NCBI GenBank assembly: GCA_003158495.1
Contig: PMJT01000205.1
Span: 15,484 to 27,166 of the forward strand
Direction of reading: 5' to 3'
DNA from: Chloroflexota bacterium
GTDB lineage: Bacteria; Chloroflexota; Limnocylindria; Limnocylindrales; CSP1-4
Length of the DNA stretch: 11,683 bases
Made by a program: the position numbers and the translations under genes. Under the pieces are notes generated by a model. That model ran no database searches. It was not told the DNA's origin and saw nothing but the letters and a program-made list of their open reading frames with translations. Each line of letters opens with the position of its first letter. Within the stretch, counting starts at the first letter, position 1. Shown here in pieces: positions 1-5,778 of this stretch.

Positions 1-738
1 TCGGTCGCGGTCGGGAGTGCCTCCGAAAACGCGGATCGAAGCCGCCCCGGCCTCCTTCTGCTCGGGCGTGATCAGGTGACGGCGATCCGCGGTGCTGTTG
101 TGGGCATAGTCGGCGAGGGTCTTCTGGAGAACCTCGAGGCGCTCGCGCTGAGCGGCCAGGATTGCGGCCCAGCGACCGTACACGTCCTTCGATGAGGCGA
201 CCGCGGCCGTCCAAAGCGCGTAGATGTCGTCCAGGCAGATCTCCGCGGTGCCGAGTGCCGACAACCAGGCCGTGTCGGCCGAGAGCTCGAGCAGCCGCTT
301 TATCGAGGCCGTCGACGTTTCATCGGCCCGGGCGCACACAGGGCAACGCGGGTCCGACAACTCGGCCAGACCGCGGAGCTGACCGGAGGGATCGGCGCCG
401 GCCAGCTTGCCGATCGTGGCGAGGCGTCGTCGGAGCACCGCGTCGAGGAGGACCGCGGTGGCGAGCTGGCTGCTCGTCTGCAGCAATTCCATCCTGGAAA
501 GGCCCACGCTGTGTGGCCGGCAGAACCCCAGGCCCTTGTCCATCTGGGCCCGCAGGCCGCGATCCGTCGCGCCCTCGCGCGCAATTCCCCTCAGGGCCGC
601 GTAGGTGGCTTCCTGGCGCGCGTCGCAGATCGGGCAACGGCCACGCTCGAGCGCCTCGGCGAGCCTGATCTCCTCGAAATCGCGCGCCGGAAGCCTCGCC
701 TGTCCAGTCACTGCCGACGTCGCGATGCGGCTCGCCAC
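1..738 (-). CDS. Cysteine-pair protein, DUF6062-like (partial, runs off left edge)
   Basis: An open minus-strand frame of 246 codons with no stop before the left edge. I see CPIC at residues 35-38, GFCRPH at 71-76, CPVC at 132-135 and a further Cys at 168 in EICLDD. This CxxC / FCxxH / CxxC layout, joined by helical segments, resembles DUF6062, a family of unknown function with paired zinc-binding-like cysteines. The usual last histidine after the fourth cysteine element appears to be replaced by Asp. The N-terminus is uncertain: the frame is open into the permease gene and has no ATG, so I chose the GTG at 738 (a second GTG lies at 711), and no clear ribosome site precedes either. It starts about 25 bases after the permease stop, so co-transcription is likely. 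Metal binding is inferred, the family name is from memory of the pattern, and no catalytic motif is visible. Confidence 0.6.
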   Translation of the reverse strand, partial: MASRIATSAVTGQARLPARDFEEIRLAEALERGRCPICDARQEATYAALRGIAREGATDRGLRAQMDKGLGFCRPHSVGLSRMELLQTSSQLATAVLLDAVLRRRLATIGKLAGADPSGQLRGLAELSDPRCPVCARADETSTASIKRLLELSADTAWLSALGTAEICLDDIYALWTAAVASSKDVYGRWAAILAAQRERLEVLQKTLADYAHNSTADRRHLITPEQKEAGAASIRVFGGTPDRDR

Positions 739-763
739 TTCATTGAGACAGCCTAGCGTGCCC

Positions 764-1498
764 TCAGCTCCTCCGCGACATGGCCGCGTAGGTAACGCCG
801 AACCCGATGACACACCAGATGGCCAGCGTGACGAAGGCGCCGAGCGGCAGCCCGAACTCGTTCGGGGCGATCGTGCCGCGCGTGACCTCGCCCATGGCCT
901 GGACCGGCAGGACCCGATGGATCGCCTCGAGCCAGCCGGGCAGCTTGTCCGGAAGGAACGTCAGGGGCGAGAACATGAAGACGAAGACGACAAGCGCCTG
1001 GGTCACGATGACCGTCAGCATGTACGGCAGTACCGATGCGATGGCGTAACCGACGCACGTCGCCGTCAGCGCGACCATCAGGACTGCCGGCACGACGAGC
1101 GGGCTGACCTGCAGATCCAGGCCGAAGCGCCACGCGCCGACCAGCACGCCAAGGATCACACCCGGCACGACGATCGCCAGCCACACCGTGAGGTCCGCAA
1201 CGAGGTACGAGAGCCTGGCCACCGGCAGCGAGCGCATGTAGGCGAGACTGCCCTCTGCCTTCTGCTCGCCGATTGTCTGCGGCAGCGCCACCAGGCCGAC
1301 AGAAACCATCGAGATGGCGGGCGCGCCGGTCGCGATCAGATAGATGGAGGTCCGGTCCAACGTCGGGAAGAGAAGCGGGTAGCCGAGAACGATGCCCAGA
1401 GAGAAGAGCGTCTGAACCGCCATCATCAGCGGCAGGTAGTTCTTCTTGCGAAGGGCCTGCCAGGTCACCAGCAGTCGGTAGCTACGCAGCAGTTGCAT
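764..1498 (-). CDS. ABC-2 type transporter permease
   Basis: A 244-residue integral membrane protein with about six hydrophobic segments (roughly residues 22-45, 52-74, 96-121, 132-155, 160-183 and 218-240), the ABC-2 permease plan. The stretch FSPLTFLPDKLPGWL (176-190), before the last membrane segment, matches the Pro-rich FSP..fP..LP.w pattern typical of ABC-2 permeases. The frame stays open upstream to 1663, but the ATG at 1498 is chosen because AGGAGGT lies six bases before it and because it gives only a 17-base overlap with the ATPase gene. The overlap implies translational coupling, so this is the membrane half of the exporter encoded with the neighbouring ATPase. The substrate cannot be read from the sequence; drug, lipid or polysaccharide export are all possible. 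Confidence 0.88.
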   Translation of the reverse strand: MQLLRSYRLLVTWQALRKKNYLPLMMAVQTLFSLGIVLGYPLLFPTLDRTSIYLIATGAPAISMVSVGLVALPQTIGEQKAEGSLAYMRSLPVARLSYLVADLTVWLAIVVPGVILGVLVGAWRFGLDLQVSPLVVPAVLMVALTATCVGYAIASVLPYMLTVIVTQALVVFVFMFSPLTFLPDKLPGWLEAIHRVLPVQAMGEVTRGTIAPNEFGLPLGAFVTLAIWCVIGFGVTYAAMSRRS

Positions 1499-2444
1499 CG
1501 AATACCTCCTCCACCTGCGCCGCCGTGGCTTCCGAGCCACCGACCAGCGCCACGTAGACGTCCTCGAGCGTGGCCGGGCCGAGCGTGAACTCGTCGATCG
1601 AGCCGGCCCGTTTGAGCGTCTCGGCCCAGGCGACGGCCGGCCCGGCGGCATCCGTCGGGACACCGACCATCAGGCGATTCCCGACGGGCACGGCCGAAAG
1701 ACCGAACGGCGAGACCGGCAACTCGACCAGATCAGGATCGAGGACGAGCTCCAGCCGGAGGGCCGCCCCGAGCCGGCCTTTCAGCGACGCCGGCGTCCCC
1801 TCCGCGATGACCCGGCCTTCGTCGAGGATCGCGAGCCGGTCAACGGACCGCTCCGCCTCGATGACGTTGTGGGTCACGAGCAGGACCGCGGAGCCATGGT
1901 CGGCGAGCGTTCGGACCTGGCGCCACAGCAGGCGGCGGCGGACCGGGTCCACGTCGTTGGTCGGCTCGTCGAGCATGACAAGACGGCCCGGCGCCACGGC
2001 GGCCATGGCAAATGCCACGAGGCGCTTGACGCCACCGGACAGCCGGGCTGCGTCGATGTCCAGCCACTCGGCGAGGTCGAGGGCCTCGACGAGACGCTCC
2101 CGGCGACCCTGGACGTCGCGCCTGGAAAGGCCGCGCAGCTGGCCGAGCAGGTCGATCGCTTGCCGCGGCGTCAGGCCGTCGATCGGGACCTGCGCCTGGG
2201 CCTGGAAGGAGCAGAGGCGGCGGGCGAGACCGGGGTCGGCGACCATGTCGCGGCCGTCGATACGGATCGAGCCGGAGGTGGGGCGCAGGAGGCCGACGAC
2301 CTGGTTGACGAGAGTGGTCTTGCCGGCGCCGTTATGCCCGAGCAGGCCGAACACTTCGCCTTCGTCGATGCCCAGGCTGATGCCGTCGTTGGCGCGCGTC
2401 CCGCCTCGATAGACCTTTGTCAGCTCTTCGATCTGTAGCAACAT
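1482..2444 (-). CDS. ABC transporter ATP-binding protein (ABC-2 exporter, CcmA/DrrA-like)
   Basis: A 320-residue ATPase that would power the adjacent permease from the cytoplasmic face. All nucleotide-binding motifs are visible: Walker A GHNGAGKT (36-43), Q-loop FQAQ (80-83), signature LSGGVKRL (135-142), Walker B LVMLDEPTND (155-164) and the H-loop VTHN (190-193). Residues from about 215 form the C-terminal extension common in DrrA-like drug and lipid exporter ATPases. The frame is open further upstream, but homology begins at MLLQIEELTKVY, so the ATG at 2444 is chosen; an AGGGGA stretch lies about 8 bases upstream. It is the first gene of a three-gene minus-strand operon. All catalytic residues are present, so it should be active. 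Confidence 0.93.
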   Translation of the reverse strand: MLLQIEELTKVYRGGTRANDGISLGIDEGEVFGLLGHNGAGKTTLVNQVVGLLRPTSGSIRIDGRDMVADPGLARRLCSFQAQAQVPIDGLTPRQAIDLLGQLRGLSRRDVQGRRERLVEALDLAEWLDIDAARLSGGVKRLVAFAMAAVAPGRLVMLDEPTNDVDPVRRRLLWRQVRTLADHGSAVLLVTHNVIEAERSVDRLAILDEGRVIAEGTPASLKGRLGAALRLELVLDPDLVELPVSPFGLSAVPVGNRLMVGVPTDAAGPAVAWAETLKRAGSIDEFTLGPATLEDVYVALVGGSEATAAQVEEVFDATAA

Positions 2445-2496
2445 CTCTCGTCCCCTTGTTGATCGCCTTGTCGTCCAGTGGCACCGGCCCGCTTGC

Positions 2497-2570
2497 TCCC
2501 GGAGCCGTCGCTTCGGCCTCCGGCGCAAGCGCCTAATGGCCTTCGCGAGCGGCTCCGGTCGCGTCGGGCC
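2497..2570 (-). repeat. Dispersed structured repeat, copy A
   Basis: Read on the minus strand, this stretch matches copies B and C. The 17-mer AGCCGCTCGCGAAGGCC is identical in all three, and GAGGCCGAAGCGACGGCT is identical in copy C. The core (2503-2554) can fold as an outer stem (AGCCGcTCGC with GCGACGGCT), a symmetric GAA/GAA internal loop, a GGCC/GGCC stem and an inner hairpin GGCGC-TT-GCGCC. It lies about 58 bases before the ABC ATPase start and points towards it. The 3' half found in B and C is not conserved here. Confidence 0.72.
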
Positions 2571-2640
2571 GGATTGCGGCCCTGCCGCGACCGGGCTGAG
2601 GCGGCGTTCGCGGTTCCGATGGATTCGGCCGGGCGCCGCT

Positions 2641-2667
2641 CCTTTGATTGGATGGATTGGGTTGATT
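2641..2667 (-). repeat. Three tandem imperfect 9-bp direct repeats
   Basis: The plus strand reads CCTTTGATT, GGATGGATT, GGGTTGATT in direct succession, sharing GATT at the same place in each unit. On the minus strand this is AATCnAnnn three times, about 200 bases before the ABC ATPase. Iterated sites of this kind can bind a regulator cooperatively; no function is shown, and chance in a locally AT-richer patch is possible. Confidence 0.4.
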
Positions 2668-2729
2668 CGGGCAACGTTTACCCAGACCGGGGGTCGAAAG
2701 GATCTCGGGTGGGAGTGGATGGAACTGCT

Positions 2730-2744
2730 GGCGGCGTGGCCGCC
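2730..2744 (-). terminator. GC hairpin after the SHOCT-like gene, terminator-like
   Basis: A perfect inverted repeat GGCGGC-CAC-GCCGCC begins three bases after the TAA stop of the last gene in the DUF2089 operon. There is no run of T after it on the minus strand, so it is at best a Rho-assisted or weak terminator, or an RNA-stabilising 3' stem. Confidence 0.35.
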
Positions 2745-2747
2745 GGG

Positions 2748-3182
2748 TTATTCGATGACTATCCGAACCTCGTCACCGTGGTCGGAGACCTCCAGGATCG
2801 GACCTGTCATGCCGGTCTGGATGGCCTCGACGATGCGCGACCTGTGGTCCGGCGAGAGGCCGGGCACCTGGTCGATTGCGAAGCCCGCCGCAGCGAGCGG
2901 GATCTGAAGGTTGATTACGGGGCGGCCATTCTCGGCCACGAAGATACGTATGCGCCGGCCGGCCATTGCGTCCTGGGCCGACGGGCCCCGGCGCGTTTCG
3001 TCGCGGGTACGAGTTCCTTCGGCGTCGCGCCCGGTGGAGGACGAGCCGCCACGAGTCGCCGCGCTCGAGCCGGCGTCCGCGCCCGACTTGCTTTCCAGCG
3101 CAGCGACGATCGGGGCCGCCTCTTCTGCCGTGAGCTTGCCCTCGGAGACCAGCCGCAGGAGTGCTTCGAGTTCGCCCGACAT
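2748..3182 (-). CDS. Small SHOCT-like domain protein, third gene of the DUF2089 operon
   Basis: A 144-residue soluble protein. The N-terminal helix pair MSGELEALLRLVSEGKLTAE (1-20), followed by EAAPIVAAL, is the short module seen at the start of YvlB/LiaX-type and SHOCT-like proteins. A Ser/Thr/Arg-rich low-complexity linker fills about residues 31-74. A compact C-terminal domain (about 75-144) begins RRIRIFVAENGRPVINLQIP and ends DHGDEVRIVIE; I do not recognise it beyond its recurrence in such operons. ATG 3182 has a strong GGAGGT site six bases upstream, inside the end of the preceding gene, and only two bases separate the two genes, so translation is coupled. No signal peptide or membrane segment is visible. 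A role in protein-protein regulation together with its two neighbours is an inference. Confidence 0.8.
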   Translation of the reverse strand: MSGELEALLRLVSEGKLTAEEAAPIVAALESKSGADAGSSAATRGGSSSTGRDAEGTRTRDETRRGPSAQDAMAGRRIRIFVAENGRPVINLQIPLAAAGFAIDQVPGLSPDHRSRIVEAIQTGMTGPILEVSDHGDEVRIVIE

Positions 3183-3184
3183 GG

Positions 3185-4336
3185 CTACCTCCTCGACCGG
3201 TCGAGACGCTCGGCCGCTTCGTCGACGCCGATTTCGCCGCGTTCGAGTGCCTGGAGGACCGCCAGCTCTTCTGGGTCCGGCCCGGCCTGTTCAGCTTCGC
3301 CGGTCTCGTCGGGGTTCCACGTTTCTTCGGTTTCGCGACGTTCGGTGTCCTCGGCCGCCGGAGAAGACTCGAACCCGGCATGGCCGCTTGAGTCGACGGT
3401 TGCTGCGGCAGGTGGTTCGGTCGGAGATCCCGGGGCCGCATGCGCTCCGGGAGCCGCCGGCGCCACAGGTACAGCGGGTGCAGCGGGTGCAGCGGCGGCG
3501 ACGATGTGATCGCCCGGTTGGGCCGCCAGGATGCGCAAGCTGCCGGAAGTCGTGTTTGCCTTGAACGTGGCTTTGCCGTCGCCGACGACGGACCGCCAGA
3601 AGCCGCGGCTCCCTTCCAGCCGGTGCGGAACGTGCGAGGTTATCGAGCCGGAGATGGCCCGGAGCTCCGCGGTCACGCCGTTCAGTGGAGTGAGGTCGAC
3701 GCTGCCGGAGATCGACTCGGCCCGGTGGTCGCCGGACGGATCCAGCTCGCCGACGAGGGCGATGCTGCCGCTCGTCGTGGAAAGCGTGGTTCCGTGGAAG
3801 CGCCTAGCCCGGACCCGGATGCCCCCTGAGATCGTGTTAGCGCGTAGTCGGACGTCGCCACCGTTATCCAGGGAGATAGACCCGGAGATCGTCCCGGCCT
3901 CGATCAAGCCGCCGAGGCTCCACAGGCGGATGTCGCCCGACACTGTACGGTACTTCTGATCGCCGACCAGCGAGACCGCCTCGATCGAGCCGTTCATCGT
4001 TTCGTACCTGACCCGTGTGCCCCACGGGACATCGATCGAGACATCCGCGCCGACGCGGGCGCCACCGAAGAGCCAGGCCAGGCCTGTCGAGAGGCGCCGC
4101 TCCGGCGTCTCGACGGATAGTGAGCTGGGACCGCGATCGACGATGACACGACCCGTCTCCAGGGCGCGTTCCGCCAGGGACTGATCCGTTGCCCGGATGC
4201 GGTAGACGACAGAGAGGTGAGCCTCGTCGCCGTCTATGCCGCGGACTCGGAGGGTGCCGCTGATGGTCTTGACGGAGACCTGGCCGTTGGTCCCAATTCG
4301 ATGGGTGAGCGTTTCAGTGCGCTCCAGCGTTCCCAT
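3185..4336 (-). CDS. DUF4097 beta-strand repeat protein with C-terminal SHOCT-like motif
   Basis: A 383-residue protein. From about residue 22 to 270 it is built of short repeats centred on SG or NG: ISGTLRV, MNGSIEAV, VSGDIRLW, ISGSISL, ISGGIRVRA, TSGSIALVG, ISGSVDLT, ISGSITSH and TSGSLRIL, spaced at about 20 residues or a multiple of that. This is the DUF4097 (adhesin-like, right-handed beta-repeat) architecture. An Ala/Pro-rich linker (about 280-312) and an acidic stretch (about 325-355) lead to a terminal helical motif, ALERGEIGVDEAAERLD (363-379), like those in both neighbouring genes. No signal peptide or membrane helix is seen, so a cytoplasmic location is likely. ATG 4336 lies three bases after the DUF2089 stop, with AAGGAG upstream, so the genes are coupled. 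DUF4097 proteins are often in stress-responsive operons; the ligand is unknown. Confidence 0.88.
   Translation of the reverse strand: MGTLERTETLTHRIGTNGQVSVKTISGTLRVRGIDGDEAHLSVVYRIRATDQSLAERALETGRVIVDRGPSSLSVETPERRLSTGLAWLFGGARVGADVSIDVPWGTRVRYETMNGSIEAVSLVGDQKYRTVSGDIRLWSLGGLIEAGTISGSISLDNGGDVRLRANTISGGIRVRARRFHGTTLSTTSGSIALVGELDPSGDHRAESISGSVDLTPLNGVTAELRAISGSITSHVPHRLEGSRGFWRSVVGDGKATFKANTTSGSLRILAAQPGDHIVAAAAPAAPAVPVAPAAPGAHAAPGSPTEPPAAATVDSSGHAGFESSPAAEDTERRETEETWNPDETGEAEQAGPDPEELAVLQALERGEIGVDEAAERLDRSRR
3469..3500 (-). repeat. Short 9-bp tandem repeat inside the DUF4097 linker
   Basis: The plus strand carries ACAGCGGGT, GCAGCGGGT and GCAGCGGCG in tandem, encoding part of the Ala/Pro linker on the minus strand. 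It is a plausible length-variation site in a flexible linker. Confidence 0.5.
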
Positions 4337-4339
4337 CTC

Positions 4340-4747
4340 CTACTCCTTCCGAGAACGGAGGAGGACCGCCGCCTCGTCTGCTGTGATCTCGTGGCGCGCC
4401 AGGCGCTCCAGCACGTCGCGGCGCAATTCGGCGGAGTCCGCTGCACGGCCGAGGTCGCCATCCTCCCCGACCGCGGCACCTTCCGCCAGGCCCAGGGCCC
4501 GGACAAGCGCGTCGATTCGCGCCCTAACCGTGGGGTACGACACCTTGAGCTCGCGCTCCAGCTCCTTGGCGTTGCCCCGAGCCCGAAGGAAGCTCTCCAG
4601 CAGGGCCAGCTGCTCGCGGTTCAGGCGCCCGAAGCGTCCGACGTTGAACTCGCCCTCGATGGCCGTGCCGCAACCCCGGCACTGGAGCCGGGTTATCGCG
4701 AGCTCGCTCGAGCAGACGGGACAGGTTGAGATGACGTCGCGTGCCAT
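4340..4747 (-). CDS. DUF2089 family zinc-ribbon/HTH regulator
   Basis: A 135-residue protein with the full DUF2089 plan. An N-terminal zinc ribbon has Cys 9, 12, 23 and 26 (CPVC and CRGC). The middle domain, residues 43-83, starts RLNREQLALLESFL and contains a helix-turn-helix (about 57-80, RGNAKELERELKVSYPTVRA), as in transcription regulators. The C-terminal helix RLARHEITADEAAVLL (115-130) is the SHOCT-like module repeated in the next two genes. It is the first gene of the operon. ATG 4747 is preceded by a modest AGAGG site about 11 bases away. Because it has a DNA-binding fold and heads the operon next to a palindrome-rich promoter, autoregulation is a fair inference. DUF2089 members are not well characterised biochemically. 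Confidence 0.9.
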   Translation of the reverse strand: MARDVISTCPVCSSELAITRLQCRGCGTAIEGEFNVGRFGRLNREQLALLESFLRARGNAKELERELKVSYPTVRARIDALVRALGLAEGAAVGEDGDLGRAADSAELRRDVLERLARHEITADEAAVLLRSRKE

Positions 4748-4780
4748 GTGGTTGTTTGCCTCTTCTGCGAGCTACAGCCC

Positions 4781-4816
4781 CCGGCCTGCCAGTGGCTAGT
4801 TCCGGCCTGCCGGAAC
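4781..4816. promoter_or_regulatory. Direct repeat and perfect palindrome in the DUF2089 leader
   Basis: CCGGCCTGCC occurs at 4781-4790 and again at 4802-4811. The second copy sits inside the perfect palindrome GTTCCGGC-CT-GCCGGAAC (4799-4816, 8-base arms). The site lies between the predicted promoter and the DUF2089 start, a good position for a repressor operator or an RNA hairpin in the leader. The binding protein is unknown; DUF2089 itself is a candidate by position only. Confidence 0.5.
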
Positions 4817-4834
4817 CATTGCTCGCCGTTGTTA

Positions 4835-4891
4835 GCACTATGCCATGTGACATTTCTATTTGTCAAGTCAGCTATGTCAATTTGATAGTGC
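4835..4891 (-). promoter_or_regulatory. Predicted promoter and operator cluster of the DUF2089 operon
   Basis: This patch is sharply AT-rich compared with the rest of the window. On the minus strand, TTGACA occurs twice (4880-4875 and 4866-4861). The second is followed, after 18 bases, by CATAGT (4842-4837), a reasonable sigma-70-type -35/-10 pair pointing to the DUF2089 gene and leaving a leader of roughly 80 bases. The whole patch is enclosed by a perfect 7-bp inverted repeat, GCACTAT (4835-4841) and ATAGTGC (4885-4891). TGACA/TGTCA half-sites also face each other 8 bases apart (4849-4853 and 4861-4865). This suggests overlapping promoter and operator; the regulator is unknown. Confidence 0.55.
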
Positions 4892-4973
4892 AAGCCATCA
4901 TAAGACAGGTGGCGAAGTGGCTCGCCGCACTCCGCTCTCAGAAGGGCCAGCATCGACGTCGGCCACGGGGCCA

Positions 4974-5091
4974 GTTCCGCCCGGACGCACCGGCAGCCGC
5001 TCGCGAAGGCCGTCAGGCGCCCCGCCGCAGGCCGATGCGACGGCTGGCGGTGGAAGGCCGCGCGGCTGCGGCCGGGCGGGTGCCGCGGGCC
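4974..5091 (+). repeat. Dispersed structured repeat, copy B
   Basis: By eye about 85-90% identical to copy C over some 118 bases. The last part (5048-5079) is identical for 32 bases and contains a perfect hairpin, GGCCGC-gcggct-GCGGCC (5056-5073). The core (4995-5045) keeps the fold of the other copies: outer stem, GAA/GAT internal loop, GGCC stem and inner hairpin GGCG-CCC-CGCC. It lies 5' of both flanking, divergent genes, so it cannot be an ordinary terminator of either. It is oriented towards DUF3090, about 155 bases upstream of its start. Confidence 0.82.
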
Positions 5092-5148
5092 TTCCGGGCC
5101 TCAGAGCGCACCGAGAACGGATCGAGTCGGAGCCATATGGCGGCGGGG

Positions 5149-5154
5149 TATAGA
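5149..5154 (+). promoter_or_regulatory. Possible -10 element of DUF3090
   Basis: TATAGA stands out in GC-rich surroundings 46 bases before the DUF3090 ATG. No good -35 is visible at 16-18 bases, so this is tentative. Confidence 0.35.
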
Positions 5155-5200
5155 TTCGACTTGTCGCGGCGCACTACGCCCCGATCTGCCTGGAGGCCCG

Positions 5201-5773
5201 ATGGCTCGACGCGTGTTCAACTTCGACAATCCGGATCGGTTCGTCGCCGGCACCGTGGGGGTGCCCGGCAACCGGACGTTCTACCTGCAAGCGCGCGACG
5301 GCGACAGGATCATCTCGGTGGTCATCGAGAAGGTCCAGGTCACGCTGCTGGCCGAGCGCCTGACCCAGCTGCTGGCCGAGGTCCGCGAGCGCGGCGCCGA
5401 CGTCCCCGATGACCCGATAGGCCTCGACGTCGACTCAGCACCTCTCGACGAACCGATCAACGATGCCTTCCGGGTGGGCACGATGGCGATCGTCTGGGAC
5501 GGCGAGGACGAGTCGATCGTTGTCGAGGCAAGGGCCATGACCGAGGACGACGACGATCCCTCGGCGGCGATGGCGACAGACGAAGATGCAGAGGCCGACG
5601 AGGATGACGAGTCGGATGTCGTACGGGTCAGCCTGACCCCGCGCCGCGCCCTGGCGTTTGCCAAGCGCGCCCTGGACGTCGTGGCCGCCGGCCGGCCGCC
5701 CTGCCCGTTCTGCGGCCAGCCCCTCAATCCCGAGGGCCACATCTGCGCCCGACGCAACGGCTTCATGCACTGA
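5201..5773 (+). CDS. DUF3090 family protein
   Basis: A 190-residue protein of the DUF3090 family, one of a conserved set of uncharacterised proteins best known from Actinobacteria. The start MARRVFNFDNPDRFVAGTVG and the following FYLQARDG...VVIEKVQV...LAERL are typical of the family. The C-terminus holds the zinc-ribbon-like motif CPFCGQPLNPEGHICARRNG (167-186), with Cys 167, 170 and 181 and His 179. Between them, about residues 115-138, is a strongly acidic Asp/Glu-rich loop (DDDDPSAAMATDEDAEADED), which looks like an insertion of flexible sequence. ATG 5201 has GGAGG five bases upstream. It is five bases from the SCO1664 gene, so one transcript is likely. The molecular function is unknown; the consistent pairing suggests the two proteins work together. 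Confidence 0.92.
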   Translation: MARRVFNFDNPDRFVAGTVGVPGNRTFYLQARDGDRIISVVIEKVQVTLLAERLTQLLAEVRERGADVPDDPIGLDVDSAPLDEPINDAFRVGTMAIVWDGEDESIVVEARAMTEDDDDPSAAMATDEDAEADEDDESDVVRVSLTPRRALAFAKRALDVVAAGRPPCPFCGQPLNPEGHICARRNGFMH

Positions 5774-5778
5774 GCGAG

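Larger units (their letters stand above)
2445..2747. other. 303-base intergenic region upstream of the ABC operon
   Basis: No convincing gene lies here. From right to left it holds a GC hairpin just after the SHOCT-like gene, three 9-bp direct repeats in an AT-richer patch (2641-2667), and copy A of the dispersed structured repeat. The promoter of the ABC operon should lie here on the minus strand, but no confident -35/-10 pair is visible. Open frames crossing it are by-products of the high GC content. Confidence 0.6.
4748..5200. other. 453-base divergent intergenic region between the DUF2089 operon and DUF3090
   Basis: No gene is supported here. The left half (4780-4891) is the control region of the DUF2089 operon, with a 10-bp direct repeat, a perfect palindrome and a distinctly AT-rich promoter patch. 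The middle (4974-5091) is dispersed repeat copy B. The right end (5149-5200) holds a possible -10 and the ribosome site of DUF3090. Confidence 0.65.

Noticed and set aside
605..1588. A 327-codon plus-strand open frame opposite the permease
   Set aside because: It is very rich in Arg, Asp, His and Gln with no domain, antisense to a clear ABC-2 permease.
2478..3509. A 343-codon plus-strand open frame covering repeat copy A and two minus-strand genes
   Set aside because: It is antisense to SHOCT-like and DUF4097 genes that have strong ribosome sites and recognisable sequence; composition is shadow-like.
4974..5091. Repeat copies B and C as coding sequence, because both can be read as RRL(A/S)VEGRAAAAGR
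   Set aside because: The shared peptide reflects shared DNA; the reading frames continue into unrelated low-complexity sequence, and stem pairing rather than codon structure is conserved.
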